From positions 1-6,057 of the forward strand of contig JAUIME010000343.1 of NCBI GenBank assembly GCA_030433195.1: 6,057 bases of DNA. The letters are read 5' to 3'. This stretch comes from a bacterium. GTDB lineage: Bacteria > Planctomycetota > JACOTG01 > JAUIME01. Numbering within the stretch: the stretch's first letter is position 1; each line of letters opens with the position of its first letter. Below the pieces are notes generated by a model. It was not told where the DNA came from. It searched no databases and saw only the letters and a program-made list of their open reading frames with translations. The translations under genes were made by a program, and so were the position numbers. Positions 1-6,057 of this stretch are shown in pieces.

Positions 1-1
1 T

Positions 2-1537
2 ACGGGGCTCGCGGCGAACGAACGCTACACCATTCGCATGATCGCCGATGCGCCCGGTTCGATCCAGTCGCGAAACGGGCGTCTTCTGAGCGTCCCGTTC
101 GAGACGACGATCACGACGCGCGACGACTTTCGGCCGGAGAATCCCGAGGTTCCGCCCGAGCTTCTCGTCGATCGACTCGAGTTCGATCCCGCGCCGATCT
201 TCGCGGGCGATCCGACGAGTCCGCATCCCGACGATTGGCCCATCGTGGACCCCGCGGAGATGTCGATCCGGTTGCGTTTCTCGGAGCCGATCCTGCCGAG
301 CTCCGTCGATGCGCTGCAATCGATCTTGCTGCGAAACGTCACGCAAATCGCGGGCGAGATCCCCGCGGGTGTGGGCGAACTCGCGCTCGTCGAGATCGCA
401 CGAGCCGACACGGCCGACGAATTGACCTTGCGCAACGTCGTGAGTCTCGGCGATTGGCCCGGAACGAGCGAACCGTACGTCTTTCGGCTGACGGTCACGC
501 AGCAGATCTCGGATCTCGCGGGGGTCGCGTTGCCGCAATCGTACGTGCTGCACTTCAAGACCATCGACCGCCCCGGCGAGCCGAACCACGCCGTGCTGAC
601 GGAGACGTTCGATACCCGTGACTTCGAGGATCCCGCAGCCACGACGGCCCGGTGGGGCGGCGGCGAGTTGCGCGGCTCGGACGTGCAGTTGCGAAGCGAC
701 GACTACGTGCCCCGACCGCAGTCACCGTTCTTGCTTCCCCAGCCGCTCGTCCAGCGGAGCAACCCGCTGACGCCGCTCGGCAACCGTTTCCAGATCAAGG
801 TCGACACCAACCGGATTCCCAACCTTCCGGGGGAGTCGATCATCGGCATGGCGTGGTCGCCACGCTCGGACTTCGGTTTCTTCTCCGTGTACCGGGACGT
901 CGTCATGAAGCTCGGGTTCTTCCCGGGCGGCGATCTCGGGCTCTTCGATCCCATCTTCGACCGCAACTACGAAGTGGCGCCCGTGACGGTCTTTCGCGGC
1001 GATTACACCGTGCCGTTCGCGCTCGACCAGCCCTGGATCGATTGGCCGGAGTTCACGACCGACTTCGACTTGGACCTTCCGCTGCCGCTCGTCTTGGAGT
1101 GGGACATGCCCGAAGGGGGCGACACCTATCAGCTCTTCCGCAACAAGTCGAACTTCAACGCGACGACCGATCGTCAGTTCGCGAACGGCGGAGCCGACCG
1201 CGCGATCACGGGACGGGAGAACACCCAATACAACACCCGCTTCTACTTCGTTTCGAAGCGCAGTCTCGGACAATCGCTTCCGATCGACACGCAACTCGCG
1301 ACGGCCGACTTCGGCGGGCATCTGCTGCAGGTCGATCCGGATCGATCCGGCACCGAGGTGTCCCTCAGCTGGGCCGGCTCGTTCGGCGACCCTGTCGAAG
1401 ACGACGAGTTCGTGACCGACCTCGACGACATCGATGGTTTCACGCACGTCGTGTTTCGCGCCGTGCTCGTCGCCAATCCCCGAACGGGTGAGGTCCCGGG
1501 GGTTCGATCCCTGAGCATCGCGTACGTCGTGCCTTAG
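2..1537 (+). CDS. Surface/secreted protein with SbsA-type Ig-like domains (5'-partial)
   Basis: The reading frame is open from base 2 to the stop at 1535-1537, giving 511 visible residues. There is no stop before the first internal ATG at 38, so the gene most likely begins outside the window and that ATG is not its start. Residues 1-40 read as the last strands of a bacterial Ig-like domain of the SbsA/Big_5 kind (TGLAANERYTI, then FETTITT). A second such domain spans about 80-188: it has the typical RLRFSEPILPSSVD opening, then YVFRLTVTQQISDLAG and a closing YVLHFKT. These domains are common in exported proteins and usually serve as spacers or adhesive units. The remaining ~310 residues start with an acidic, aromatic segment (LTETFDTRDFEDP, then TARW) and are rich in beta-type sequence; I do not recognise a named domain there. 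The protein ends in SLSIAYVVP, with no visible C-terminal anchor. Export is inferred from the domain type, since the signal peptide would be off the window. The precise function is unknown. Confidence 0.8.
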   Translation, partial: TGLAANERYTIRMIADAPGSIQSRNGRLLSVPFETTITTRDDFRPENPEVPPELLVDRLEFDPAPIFAGDPTSPHPDDWPIVDPAEMSIRLRFSEPILPSSVDALQSILLRNVTQIAGEIPAGVGELALVEIARADTADELTLRNVVSLGDWPGTSEPYVFRLTVTQQISDLAGVALPQSYVLHFKTIDRPGEPNHAVLTETFDTRDFEDPAATTARWGGGELRGSDVQLRSDDYVPRPQSPFLLPQPLVQRSNPLTPLGNRFQIKVDTNRIPNLPGESIIGMAWSPRSDFGFFSVYRDVVMKLGFFPGGDLGLFDPIFDRNYEVAPVTVFRGDYTVPFALDQPWIDWPEFTTDFDLDLPLPLVLEWDMPEGGDTYQLFRNKSNFNATTDRQFANGGADRAITGRENTQYNTRFYFVSKRSLGQSLPIDTQLATADFGGHLLQVDPDRSGTEVSLSWAGSFGDPVEDDEFVTDLDDIDGFTHVVFRAVLVANPRTGEVPGVRSLSIAYVVP

Positions 1538-1644
1538 CCGTCGAAGTACGGGGCGAGTTGGAATCATGAGGTGTCCCGCGGCGCGAGGTCAGCGCTCCCG
1601 ACCCATGAAACGAACTTCTGGTGCGGTCGATTGGCCGGGAGAAG

Positions 1645-1649
1645 AGGAG
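1645..1649 (+). promoter_or_regulatory. Shine-Dalgarno site that fixes the start at 1656
   Basis: AGGAG lies six bases before ATG 1656. The in-frame upstream ATGs at 1566 and 1605 have no comparable site, and they would put a charged 30- or 17-residue stretch before the hydrophobic N-terminus. The 1656 start is therefore preferred. Confidence 0.75.
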
Positions 1650-1655
1650 AAACGC

Positions 1656-4094
1656 ATGCGATACCTCGTAGCTATGGTGGTGGTGTTGCTCGTGATCGCC
1701 GCCGTATACATGCTGCAATGGCGAGTCGGCGAGGATGGAACCCACAGTCCAGCGACCTCGCCGCGCGCCGAGAGATCGATCGCGGAGCCTGACACCCGAT
1801 CTGGGGATCCCGCTGCTGCGACGTCGGCGCAGCCCGATCCACCTGCGGTGCCGACGCCGGCGACGGGCCTTGCGGCAACTTCCGATGCGAAGGATTGGGA
1901 CATCGAGGTCGACGTCTTCGGACCGGATGGCCGCCCGGCCGCGGGGGTTTCCGTGAGCCTCTTTCATCGCTACGAAGCGACTTCGGGACTTCGCTGGGAG
2001 TCGGTCGTTTCGGACGAGAGTGGCGTGGCTCGGTTCGAGGGCGTGGGCGTGAGGCTTCTCGATTTCTTCGAAACCGTGCAGAGACACGATACGCCGTGCG
2101 AGTGCCTCGTCCGCGCGGATCTGCTGCTTGCCGAACCTCGAGAGGCCGTGGTGCCGATGACGCACGCCCCTGCGACGCGGCCGACGCTCGTGCTGCCCGA
2201 GACGGGCCGACTCGTCGTCGAAGCCATGAACGTCGACGGTGAAGTCGTGTCGATCGAGGGGCCGGTCTGGGTGCAGCTCGAGAACGAGCAAGGGTGGTAC
2301 TTGGGCGAGTTCGGCTTGGCCGAGGGGTGGAGTGACGATCTCGGTCCGTGCGCGGCGACGATGCGCGAGGGGCGAGGCGTGCTCGATCAGGTCGGCCTTG
2401 GCCTCGACCTCGAGGTGATCGCGTTTCGCAACGCGGCCTCGTACCCGGTCGCGACGCGAGGACCGGGACCCGGCGCTCCGGGGGAGACGGCGACGTTGCG
2501 CGTCGAGTACGGTAGCGACGTGCCCTGTCTCATCGGTCGAGCAGTAGACGCTGATGCGAACTACGGTCTCGGGCGCGCGCTCGTTCGCGTCGAGCTCGAA
2601 GAGAAAAGGCCGGAAGACGTCGATGAGTGGGCCTGGGGGCCCGAATACCGCTACCACCGTCTCGGCGAGGTCCGTACGGACGACGTCGGGCGATTCCGAG
2701 TCGACATCGCGCCGGAGCTCGCATTCGACGGCGAGCTTCGAGTCATGCTCACGCACGCGGAGTCTTCGCAAGTGTCGACGGGCGGCGTTCCGCTGTCGTC
2801 CGACGCGCTCGCCGGAGTCTCCGACCTCGGTGACATCGTCCTCTCGCCGGCTCCGGTCTTGGCATCGGGGAGAGTCGTCGACCCCGCCGGGAATCCGATC
2901 GGAGGGGTCACCGTCACCGTGAATGATGCCGTCCGCGGGATGATGGTCGAAGAGGCGCGTTCCCAGTGCGAAACGAATCTCGAAGGTCGATTCGAGCTGC
3001 GTGGAGTCGATCGGCGCGAGTCGTTCACGGTGTCCTTCACACTCGAAGCGTATCCGTATCGCTACGTGAACGACGTCACCCGCGGAACGCGCGGCCTCGA
3101 AGTCGTCATGAGCCGGGCCGGTGCGATCCGTGGGAAACTCCAGTTACCGGAGGGCGCGAGTGGTCGTGATTTCTCGGCCTCTTTGGAGATGACGAATTGG
3201 GCGGGCGATGGCGTTGCACCCAACGTGTCGGGCGGATTGTACGGGGACGGAGGCCTTCACTTCGAACGACTCGAACCGGGGACCTGGTCGGTCGAGATCC
3301 GTGCGCCGCGAGCGGATTCATTCTCTGCATTGGCTCGGTCGATGTCGGAGCGTTTGGCTTCCGGGGATCCGTTGGACGCCGCGGAGATCGAGCGACTCGC
3401 AGGCGGGCCCGAAGCGCTCGTGATCCTCGAAGACGTTCGCGTTCGCGGGGGCGAGACGACCGATGTCGGCTTGATCGAGCTTCCGGAGGCGGCGTTCGTG
3501 CATGCGCTCGCGGTGTCGAAGAACGAGGAGCCGGTCGCGGGGAGCTTCGTCGTTCGACCCGCGGGAGCGGCGCGCGAACTCGATGCGTTCACCGCGGTCG
3601 ACGCTCGGGAGTTCGCCTCGGGCTCGATCCGCTTCGTATCGGAAGAACCCCTCGTCGACGTCGTGATTCACGCCTCCGGATGTCGGATCCAGGTCGTTCG
3701 CAACGTCGCGGCGGAAACCGAAGTCGAGGTCGACCTCGAACCCGCCCTTCCAGTACAGCTGCGACTCGGCCCCTCGAGTCCGTTGCCGATGCCACCCCGG
3801 CGTCTCGCCGTCGTTCTTGTTCCCTCTGACGTCCCGGGTCCGGGGTTCGGATGGGGGGACGAGCTCGTTCGATTCGACGACTCCGGCGAAGCGGTCTTCG
3901 AAGCCGCGATACCCGGCATTTACGACGTGCACTGGTTCGTCGGTCAAATCGACGAGTTCGGATCCAGCGGCACGTTCCTCGACGAGCACCGAGCCGAACG
4001 CGCGAGAATCGCGATCGAAGACACGATCGCGTCACAGGTGTTCGAACTCCTACCGCCACCCGAGGTCGCGACCTCAGGAAGGGACGAAGGCTGA
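1656..4094 (+). CDS. Membrane-anchored protein with repeated carboxypeptidase-regulatory-like modules
   Basis: The protein is 812 residues from the ATG preceded by a strong ribosome-binding site. Residues 3-20 form one hydrophobic helix (YLVAMVVVLLVIAAVYML) with no clear signal-peptidase site, so an N-terminal membrane anchor with the body outside the cytoplasm is likely. Residues 29-78 are a Pro/Ala/Ser/Thr-rich linker. The rest is a chain of beta-sandwich modules resembling the carboxypeptidase D regulatory-like fold (CarboxypepD_reg). The clearest units are about 82-130 (VDVFGPDGRPAAGVSVSL, then SDESGVARFEGV) and 402-485 (ASGRVVDPAGNPIGGVTVTV, then TNLEGRFELRGV). Weaker units lie at about 290-398, 488-610, 612-695 and 698-797. 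The recurring pattern is G-R-V-x-D, then a Gly/Pro turn, a V-x-V strand, and D-x-x-G-x-F before an L-x-x-G turn. There is no peptidase or other catalytic motif, so the role is probably structural or binding at the cell surface. It lies 118 bp after the Ig-domain gene on the same strand. The family as a whole is not one I can name. Confidence 0.82.
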   Translation: MRYLVAMVVVLLVIAAVYMLQWRVGEDGTHSPATSPRAERSIAEPDTRSGDPAAATSAQPDPPAVPTPATGLAATSDAKDWDIEVDVFGPDGRPAAGVSVSLFHRYEATSGLRWESVVSDESGVARFEGVGVRLLDFFETVQRHDTPCECLVRADLLLAEPREAVVPMTHAPATRPTLVLPETGRLVVEAMNVDGEVVSIEGPVWVQLENEQGWYLGEFGLAEGWSDDLGPCAATMREGRGVLDQVGLGLDLEVIAFRNAASYPVATRGPGPGAPGETATLRVEYGSDVPCLIGRAVDADANYGLGRALVRVELEEKRPEDVDEWAWGPEYRYHRLGEVRTDDVGRFRVDIAPELAFDGELRVMLTHAESSQVSTGGVPLSSDALAGVSDLGDIVLSPAPVLASGRVVDPAGNPIGGVTVTVNDAVRGMMVEEARSQCETNLEGRFELRGVDRRESFTVSFTLEAYPYRYVNDVTRGTRGLEVVMSRAGAIRGKLQLPEGASGRDFSASLEMTNWAGDGVAPNVSGGLYGDGGLHFERLEPGTWSVEIRAPRADSFSALARSMSERLASGDPLDAAEIERLAGGPEALVILEDVRVRGGETTDVGLIELPEAAFVHALAVSKNEEPVAGSFVVRPAGAARELDAFTAVDAREFASGSIRFVSEEPLVDVVIHASGCRIQVVRNVAAETEVEVDLEPALPVQLRLGPSSPLPMPPRRLAVVLVPSDVPGPGFGWGDELVRFDDSGEAVFEAAIPGIYDVHWFVGQIDEFGSSGTFLDEHRAERARIAIEDTIASQVFELLPPPEVATSGRDEG

Positions 4095-4125
4095 GGAGTC
4101 CACATCGGTTGGGGAGGCGGGATTT

Positions 4126-4150
4126 CGGCGAGACGGCATCCGTCTCGTCG
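4126..4150. terminator. Hairpin between convergent genes, likely bidirectional terminator
   Basis: CGAGACGG (4129-4136) and CCGTCTCG (4140-4147) form a perfect 8-bp stem around a CAT loop. A G-U and two further G-C pairs extend it to 11 bp. It begins 31 bp after the stop of the upstream protein gene and lies 29 bp past the 3' end of the tRNA gene that comes from the other side. Neither strand has a run of T after the stem, so it is not a textbook intrinsic terminator. Its position between two convergent transcripts is the main support. Confidence 0.5.
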
Positions 4151-4179
4151 GCGGACGACATCGGGGAGGGGGGAATCGC

Positions 4180-4257
4180 TGGGGTGGATGAGGGGATTTG
4201 AACCCCCGACCTCCGGATCCACAGACCGGCGCTCTAACCAACTGAGCTACATCCACC
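4180..4257 (-). tRNA. trnH: tRNA-His (anticodon GTG), CCA encoded
   Basis: On the - strand the sequence folds into a complete cloverleaf. The acceptor stem has eight pairs, including the extra G-1 opposite C73 that marks bacterial tRNA-His and is needed by histidyl-tRNA synthetase. The D stem is GCTC/GAGC. The anticodon loop CTGTGGA carries GTG at 4220-4222. The T arm is GGGGG-TTCAAAT-CCCCT, with one G-U pair. The 3' CCA is encoded in the DNA (4180-4182). The last pair of the anticodon stem (31-39) is a T-T mismatch. The gene is convergent with the large membrane-anchored protein gene on its left and divergent from the DUF1573/terminase gene on its right. Confidence 0.96.
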
Positions 4258-4273
4258 TCATGCGAAGTGGCGT

Positions 4274-4301
4274 AATCTAGCAAATCGCCCTCGCGGGTCA
4301 A
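4274..4301 (-). promoter_or_regulatory. Sigma70-type promoter of the tRNA-His gene
   Basis: Reading the - strand, TTGACC (4301-4296) is a near-consensus -35 box. After 16 bases comes TAGATT (4279-4274) as the -10 box, preceded by TGC, an extended -10 element. Transcription would start near 4267, about ten bases before the tRNA 5' end, which is the expected leader length for a bacterial tRNA gene. Confidence 0.65.
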
Positions 4302-4385
4302 GATGAGAACGCCTTGGAGCGGGGTCTCGGGGAATTTCACAAAAAGCACTGCGGGAGCGTCGGTTCGGCCGGTCAAGGAAGGCGG

Positions 4386-4414
4386 TTGACGCGTCCGATA
4401 GCAGGGACGAGAAT
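4386..4414 (+). promoter_or_regulatory. Possible sigma70-type promoter for the DUF1573/terminase gene
   Basis: TTGACG (4386-4391, five of six consensus bases) is followed after 17 bases by GAGAAT (4409-4414, four of six). Transcription would start near 4421, leaving a leader of about 210 nt before ATG 4631. The -10 box is poor, so this is only a candidate. Confidence 0.3.
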
Positions 4415-4535
4415 CGATTCCTTCGGGGCCTCGAAAAACCGTGTAACACGAGGAGCCGAGACTCGTCTCTGGGATCGGCGCGCGAGCCGAGCGAGGCGGG
4501 GCTTCCTACGAGGCTTCGCTTCCTCGAGAGGCACG

Positions 4536-4589
4536 TCCCCGAGCCGGCATCCGCCGGGCGGGCGACACGCCGTGGTCGGGGATTTCCCC
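4536..4589 (+). promoter_or_regulatory. Foldable leader with two mutually exclusive stems
   Basis: TCCCCGA (4536-4542) pairs perfectly with TCGGGGA (4576-4582). Inside this stem are two small hairpins: CCGG/CCGG (4544-4547 with 4554-4557) and GGCG/CGCC (4561-4564 with 4568-4571). Together they could form a three-way junction. The right arm can instead pair locally, GGGG (4578-4581) with CCCC (4586-4589), so the two folds exclude each other. The element ends about 40 bp before the start codon. GC-rich DNA forms such pairings by chance, and it matches no riboswitch class I know. Confidence 0.25.
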
Positions 4590-4616
4590 TACGAATCGAC
4601 GGTTTCCGAACTGAAC

Positions 4617-4621
4617 GGGAG
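4617..4621 (+). promoter_or_regulatory. Shine-Dalgarno site for the gene at 4631
   Basis: GGGAG lies nine bases before ATG 4631, a normal spacing. It supports this ATG as the true start, and the short hydrophilic N-terminus followed by a membrane helix agrees. Confidence 0.65.
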
Positions 4622-4630
4622 ATCGGATCC

Positions 4631-6022
4631 ATGAGCACGGAGTCACAGAAGAATCTGTTGCTGTACTACGGACCGCCCATCGCGATCGTGAGCTTCCTCG
4701 TGGCCTTCTGGGCTTCGGGGATGGGGCGGCCGTCCGAGAACGTGTCGGCGAAGGTCCGGTCCGACGAGGTCGTCGCCGCCGCCGACCCGGGCACCGAGCA
4801 GCCGGCCGAGTCGATCGATCCTGCGATCACCGCGGCCCGCGACCGGTTTGCGGACAAGCGCCGGCAGTCCGAGCCGCCGACGCCGACCCCGATTTCCGCC
4901 GACGGGAAATACCCCTCGATTCTCGTCGAGGAGGCGTCCTACGACTTCGGGACCGTCTACGAAGGCGACGAAGTCCAGCATGCCTACGCGGTGAAGAACA
5001 CGGGTGACGCCGACCTCGTGCTCACGAAGGTGAAGACGAGCTGTGGTTGCACGGTCGCCGAGTACACCGAAGAACCGATCCCGCCGGGTGGCGAAGGGGT
5101 CGTCGACATCGTCTTCAAGACCCGCTCGAAGAAGGGCTCGCAGAAGAAGTCGATCTTCGTGCACACCAACGATCCGCGGACGCCACAGCAGAAGCTGTTC
5201 ATCCAGGGGCACGTGCAGCCGGAATTTTGGATCGAGCCGCGCGACCGCATCGACCTGGGCGTCATCGAGCGTGGCGAGACCATCGAGCCGCAGGTCGTCA
5301 CCGTGAAGTGGCTCGCGGACCTCGACGTCGACATCACGGGCATCGTGATCCGCAACGACGCGATCTCGGTCGAGCAAGAGCCGTGGGAAGACGGCGAGCA
5401 CAAGGGTAAGCCGCTCTTCGATGCGTGGGTTGAGGCGTGGACGCCGGGCGACACCATCGCGGCGCGCGAACTCCAGGACAAACAGCCCTATCAGCTATGG
5501 GCTCGGAACGGGTTCTTGAACGCGCCGGCCGGCGCGAGCATCAACTATCGCCATGTTGCTCAGGCATTGGCGGAGGCGTCTCACGAGTACGACGTGCAAT
5601 GCGTCGCCTACGATCGATATGCGTTCAAGCGTGGCTTGGAGCCTGAGTGCAACGACTTGGGACTTAGCCTAGAATTCGTCGAGCACCCGCAGGGCGGGGT
5701 GAAAAAGGGAAAGCCGAACGAGGCGATGATCGCAGCCTCACGGGCGGCGGAGCGGGAGCCCGAGGGCTTGTGGATGCCGATGAGCGTCCGCCAACTCGAA
5801 GAGCTTTTGCTAGAGAAGCGAATCCGTCTCAAGCGAAACCCGGTCCTGATTTCGGCGATGATGAGCGCCGTGACCGGCAACGACCGTTGGGGCAACTACT
5901 GGCTCGATAAAGAGCGGGCGACGAACAAGATCGACGCGGCTATCGCCTTGGCGATGGCGGTCGGAGCCGCGCACTCCTACGAAGGGGCGCCGGCAAAAGA
6001 ATACCAGATGCTTTTCCTCTAA
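4631..6022 (+). CDS. Chimeric ORF: membrane-anchored DUF1573 protein joined in frame to phage terminase C-terminus
   Basis: The product is 463 residues made of two unrelated parts. Residues 1-258 look like a normal DUF1573 protein: a short cytoplasmic N-terminus, one membrane helix at about 14-30, an acidic/Pro-rich linker to about 92, then the DUF1573 domain at about 96-195. That domain carries SYDFGTVYEGD, VKNTGDADLVL and the hallmark TSCGCTVAEY with C138 and C140, and closes with HTNDPRTPQQKLFIQGHV. A second Ig/ASH-like unit starts at about 199 and stops abruptly near 258, well short of a full domain. From about residue 260 the sequence is the C-terminal part of a TerL nuclease domain (FDAWVEAWTPGDT, then AYDRYAF and KIDAAIALAMAVGAA). 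DUF1573 proteins are exported, whereas TerL works on DNA in the cytoplasm, so a functional fusion would be topologically odd. Leu codon CTA appears three times after the join and not before it. The join is either real recombination or an assembly artefact. Confidence 0.85.
   Translation: MSTESQKNLLLYYGPPIAIVSFLVAFWASGMGRPSENVSAKVRSDEVVAAADPGTEQPAESIDPAITAARDRFADKRRQSEPPTPTPISADGKYPSILVEEASYDFGTVYEGDEVQHAYAVKNTGDADLVLTKVKTSCGCTVAEYTEEPIPPGGEGVVDIVFKTRSKKGSQKKSIFVHTNDPRTPQQKLFIQGHVQPEFWIEPRDRIDLGVIERGETIEPQVVTVKWLADLDVDITGIVIRNDAISVEQEPWEDGEHKGKPLFDAWVEAWTPGDTIAARELQDKQPYQLWARNGFLNAPAGASINYRHVAQALAEASHEYDVQCVAYDRYAFKRGLEPECNDLGLSLEFVEHPQGGVKKGKPNEAMIAASRAAEREPEGLWMPMSVRQLEELLLEKRIRLKRNPVLISAMMSAVTGNDRWGNYWLDKERATNKIDAAIALAMAVGAAHSYEGAPAKEYQMLFL
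5408..6022 (+). mobile_element. terL: Phage terminase large subunit fragment (C-terminal nuclease part)
   Basis: The segment encodes residues 260-463 of the chimeric ORF. TerL is the packaging motor of tailed phages: an N-terminal ATPase and a C-terminal RNase H-like nuclease that cuts concatemeric DNA. Recognisable TerL features are FDAWVEAWTPGDTIAARE, DKQPYQLWARNGFL, the AYDRY motif with probable catalytic D328, QLEELL, RNPVLISAMMSAV, and KIDAAIALAMA with probable catalytic D435. The whole ATPase domain (Walker A and B) and the first nuclease strand with its catalytic Asp are absent, so the fragment cannot be a working terminase. The end, a short tail (YQMLFL) after KIDAAIALAMAVGAA, looks like a natural TerL C-terminus. 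Codons such as CTA, CTT, TTG, GTT and GCA are frequent here and scarce in the preceding DUF1573 part, which agrees with a different origin. No portal, capsid or integrase gene is visible in the window. Confidence 0.8.
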
Positions 6023-6057
6023 CCCGCGCGTGGTTTCGCGTGGTGAAGGGCGGTCCT
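6023..6057 (+). repeat. Short tail after the terminase stop with an 8-bp direct repeat
   Basis: CGCGTGGT occurs at 6027-6034 and again at 6037-6044. In the phage the next gene after terL is often the portal gene, but only 35 bp remain and no start can be supported. The repeat may be chance. Confidence 0.3.

Larger units (their letters stand above)
4302..4630. other. 329-bp non-coding region upstream of the DUF1573/terminase gene
   Basis: I find no gene here. The only open frame across it is Arg/Ser/Gly-rich with no domain or ribosome-binding site. The region separates the divergent tRNA-His promoter from the + strand gene at 4631, so it should hold that gene's promoter and leader. Visible signals are a possible promoter at 4386-4414, the short palindrome CGTGTAACACG at 4440-4450, which could be an operator, and a foldable GC-rich leader at 4536-4589. 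Each of these is weak individually. Confidence 0.5.

Noticed and set aside
1566..1655. An earlier in-frame ATG giving an 842-residue version of the anchored protein
   Set aside because: The ATG at 1566 lacks a good ribosome-binding site and would put 30 charged residues before the membrane helix. ATG 1656 has AGGAG at ideal spacing.
1440..2771. A 443-residue - strand open frame, and other long antisense frames across the three genes
   Set aside because: They are Arg-rich shadows produced by the high GC of the coding strand. They overlap well-supported + strand genes and carry no recognisable domain.
4180..4257. tRNA-His as an attachment site for the phage whose terminase fragment is nearby
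   Set aside because: No second copy of the tRNA 3' end was seen in the window, no integrase is present, and the DUF1573 coding sequence lies between the tRNA and the phage segment.
4074..4376. A 100-residue - strand open frame containing DVAQLVRAPVCGSGGRGFKSP
   Set aside because: This peptide is what results from translating the tRNA-His gene. It is a well-known spurious prediction, and the tRNA cloverleaf explains the sequence fully.
4314..4634. A 106-residue + strand open frame (TTG start) whose stop overlaps the ATG of the next gene, as if translationally coupled
   Set aside because: It is Arg/Ser/Gly-rich with no domain, has no clear ribosome-binding site, and runs through the leader and the candidate promoter. 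The overlap appears to be chance.
1..6057. CRISPR array, toxin-antitoxin pair, defence island or insertion sequence
   Set aside because: I saw no regularly spaced repeats, no transposase or integrase motifs, no terminal inverted repeats and no small paired genes.

Overview
The window looks like GC-rich bacterial chromosome, with phage-derived coding sequence at its right edge. Three large proteins are encoded on the + strand, and one tRNA gene lies on the - strand. The style of the proteins (SbsA-like Ig domains, a membrane-anchored chain of carboxypeptidase-regulatory-like beta modules, and a membrane-anchored DUF1573 protein) is most familiar from Planctomycetota, with Myxococcota-like lineages as an alternative. 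This assignment is an inference from gene content; no phylogenetic marker beyond the tRNA is present.

Layout. At 2-1537 is the 3' part of a gene for a secreted or surface protein with Ig-like domains; its start lies outside the window. At 1656-4094 is an 812-residue membrane-anchored protein made of repeated beta-sandwich modules. A 118-bp gap separates these two genes, so they may be co-transcribed. A strong hairpin at 4126-4150 sits between the end of this gene and the convergent tRNA-His(GTG) gene (4180-4257, - strand). The tRNA gene has its own sigma70-type promoter. The 329 bp from 4302 to 4630 hold no convincing gene, but contain a possible promoter and a foldable leader in front of the third gene.

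The third gene (4631-6022) is the unusual one. Residues 1 to about 258 are a normal membrane-anchored DUF1573 protein. At about residue 259-260 the reading frame runs without interruption into the C-terminal ~200 residues of a phage terminase large subunit (TerL) nuclease domain, ending at what looks like the natural TerL C-terminus. Codon choice changes at the same place. This is either a real recombination product or a chimeric join made during assembly close to a contig end. The sequence alone cannot decide, and the assembly explanation should be tested first.

The first two proteins probably act at or outside the cytoplasmic membrane, in cell-surface architecture or adhesion. I see no metabolic pathway, defence system, CRISPR array, integrase or insertion sequence in the window.
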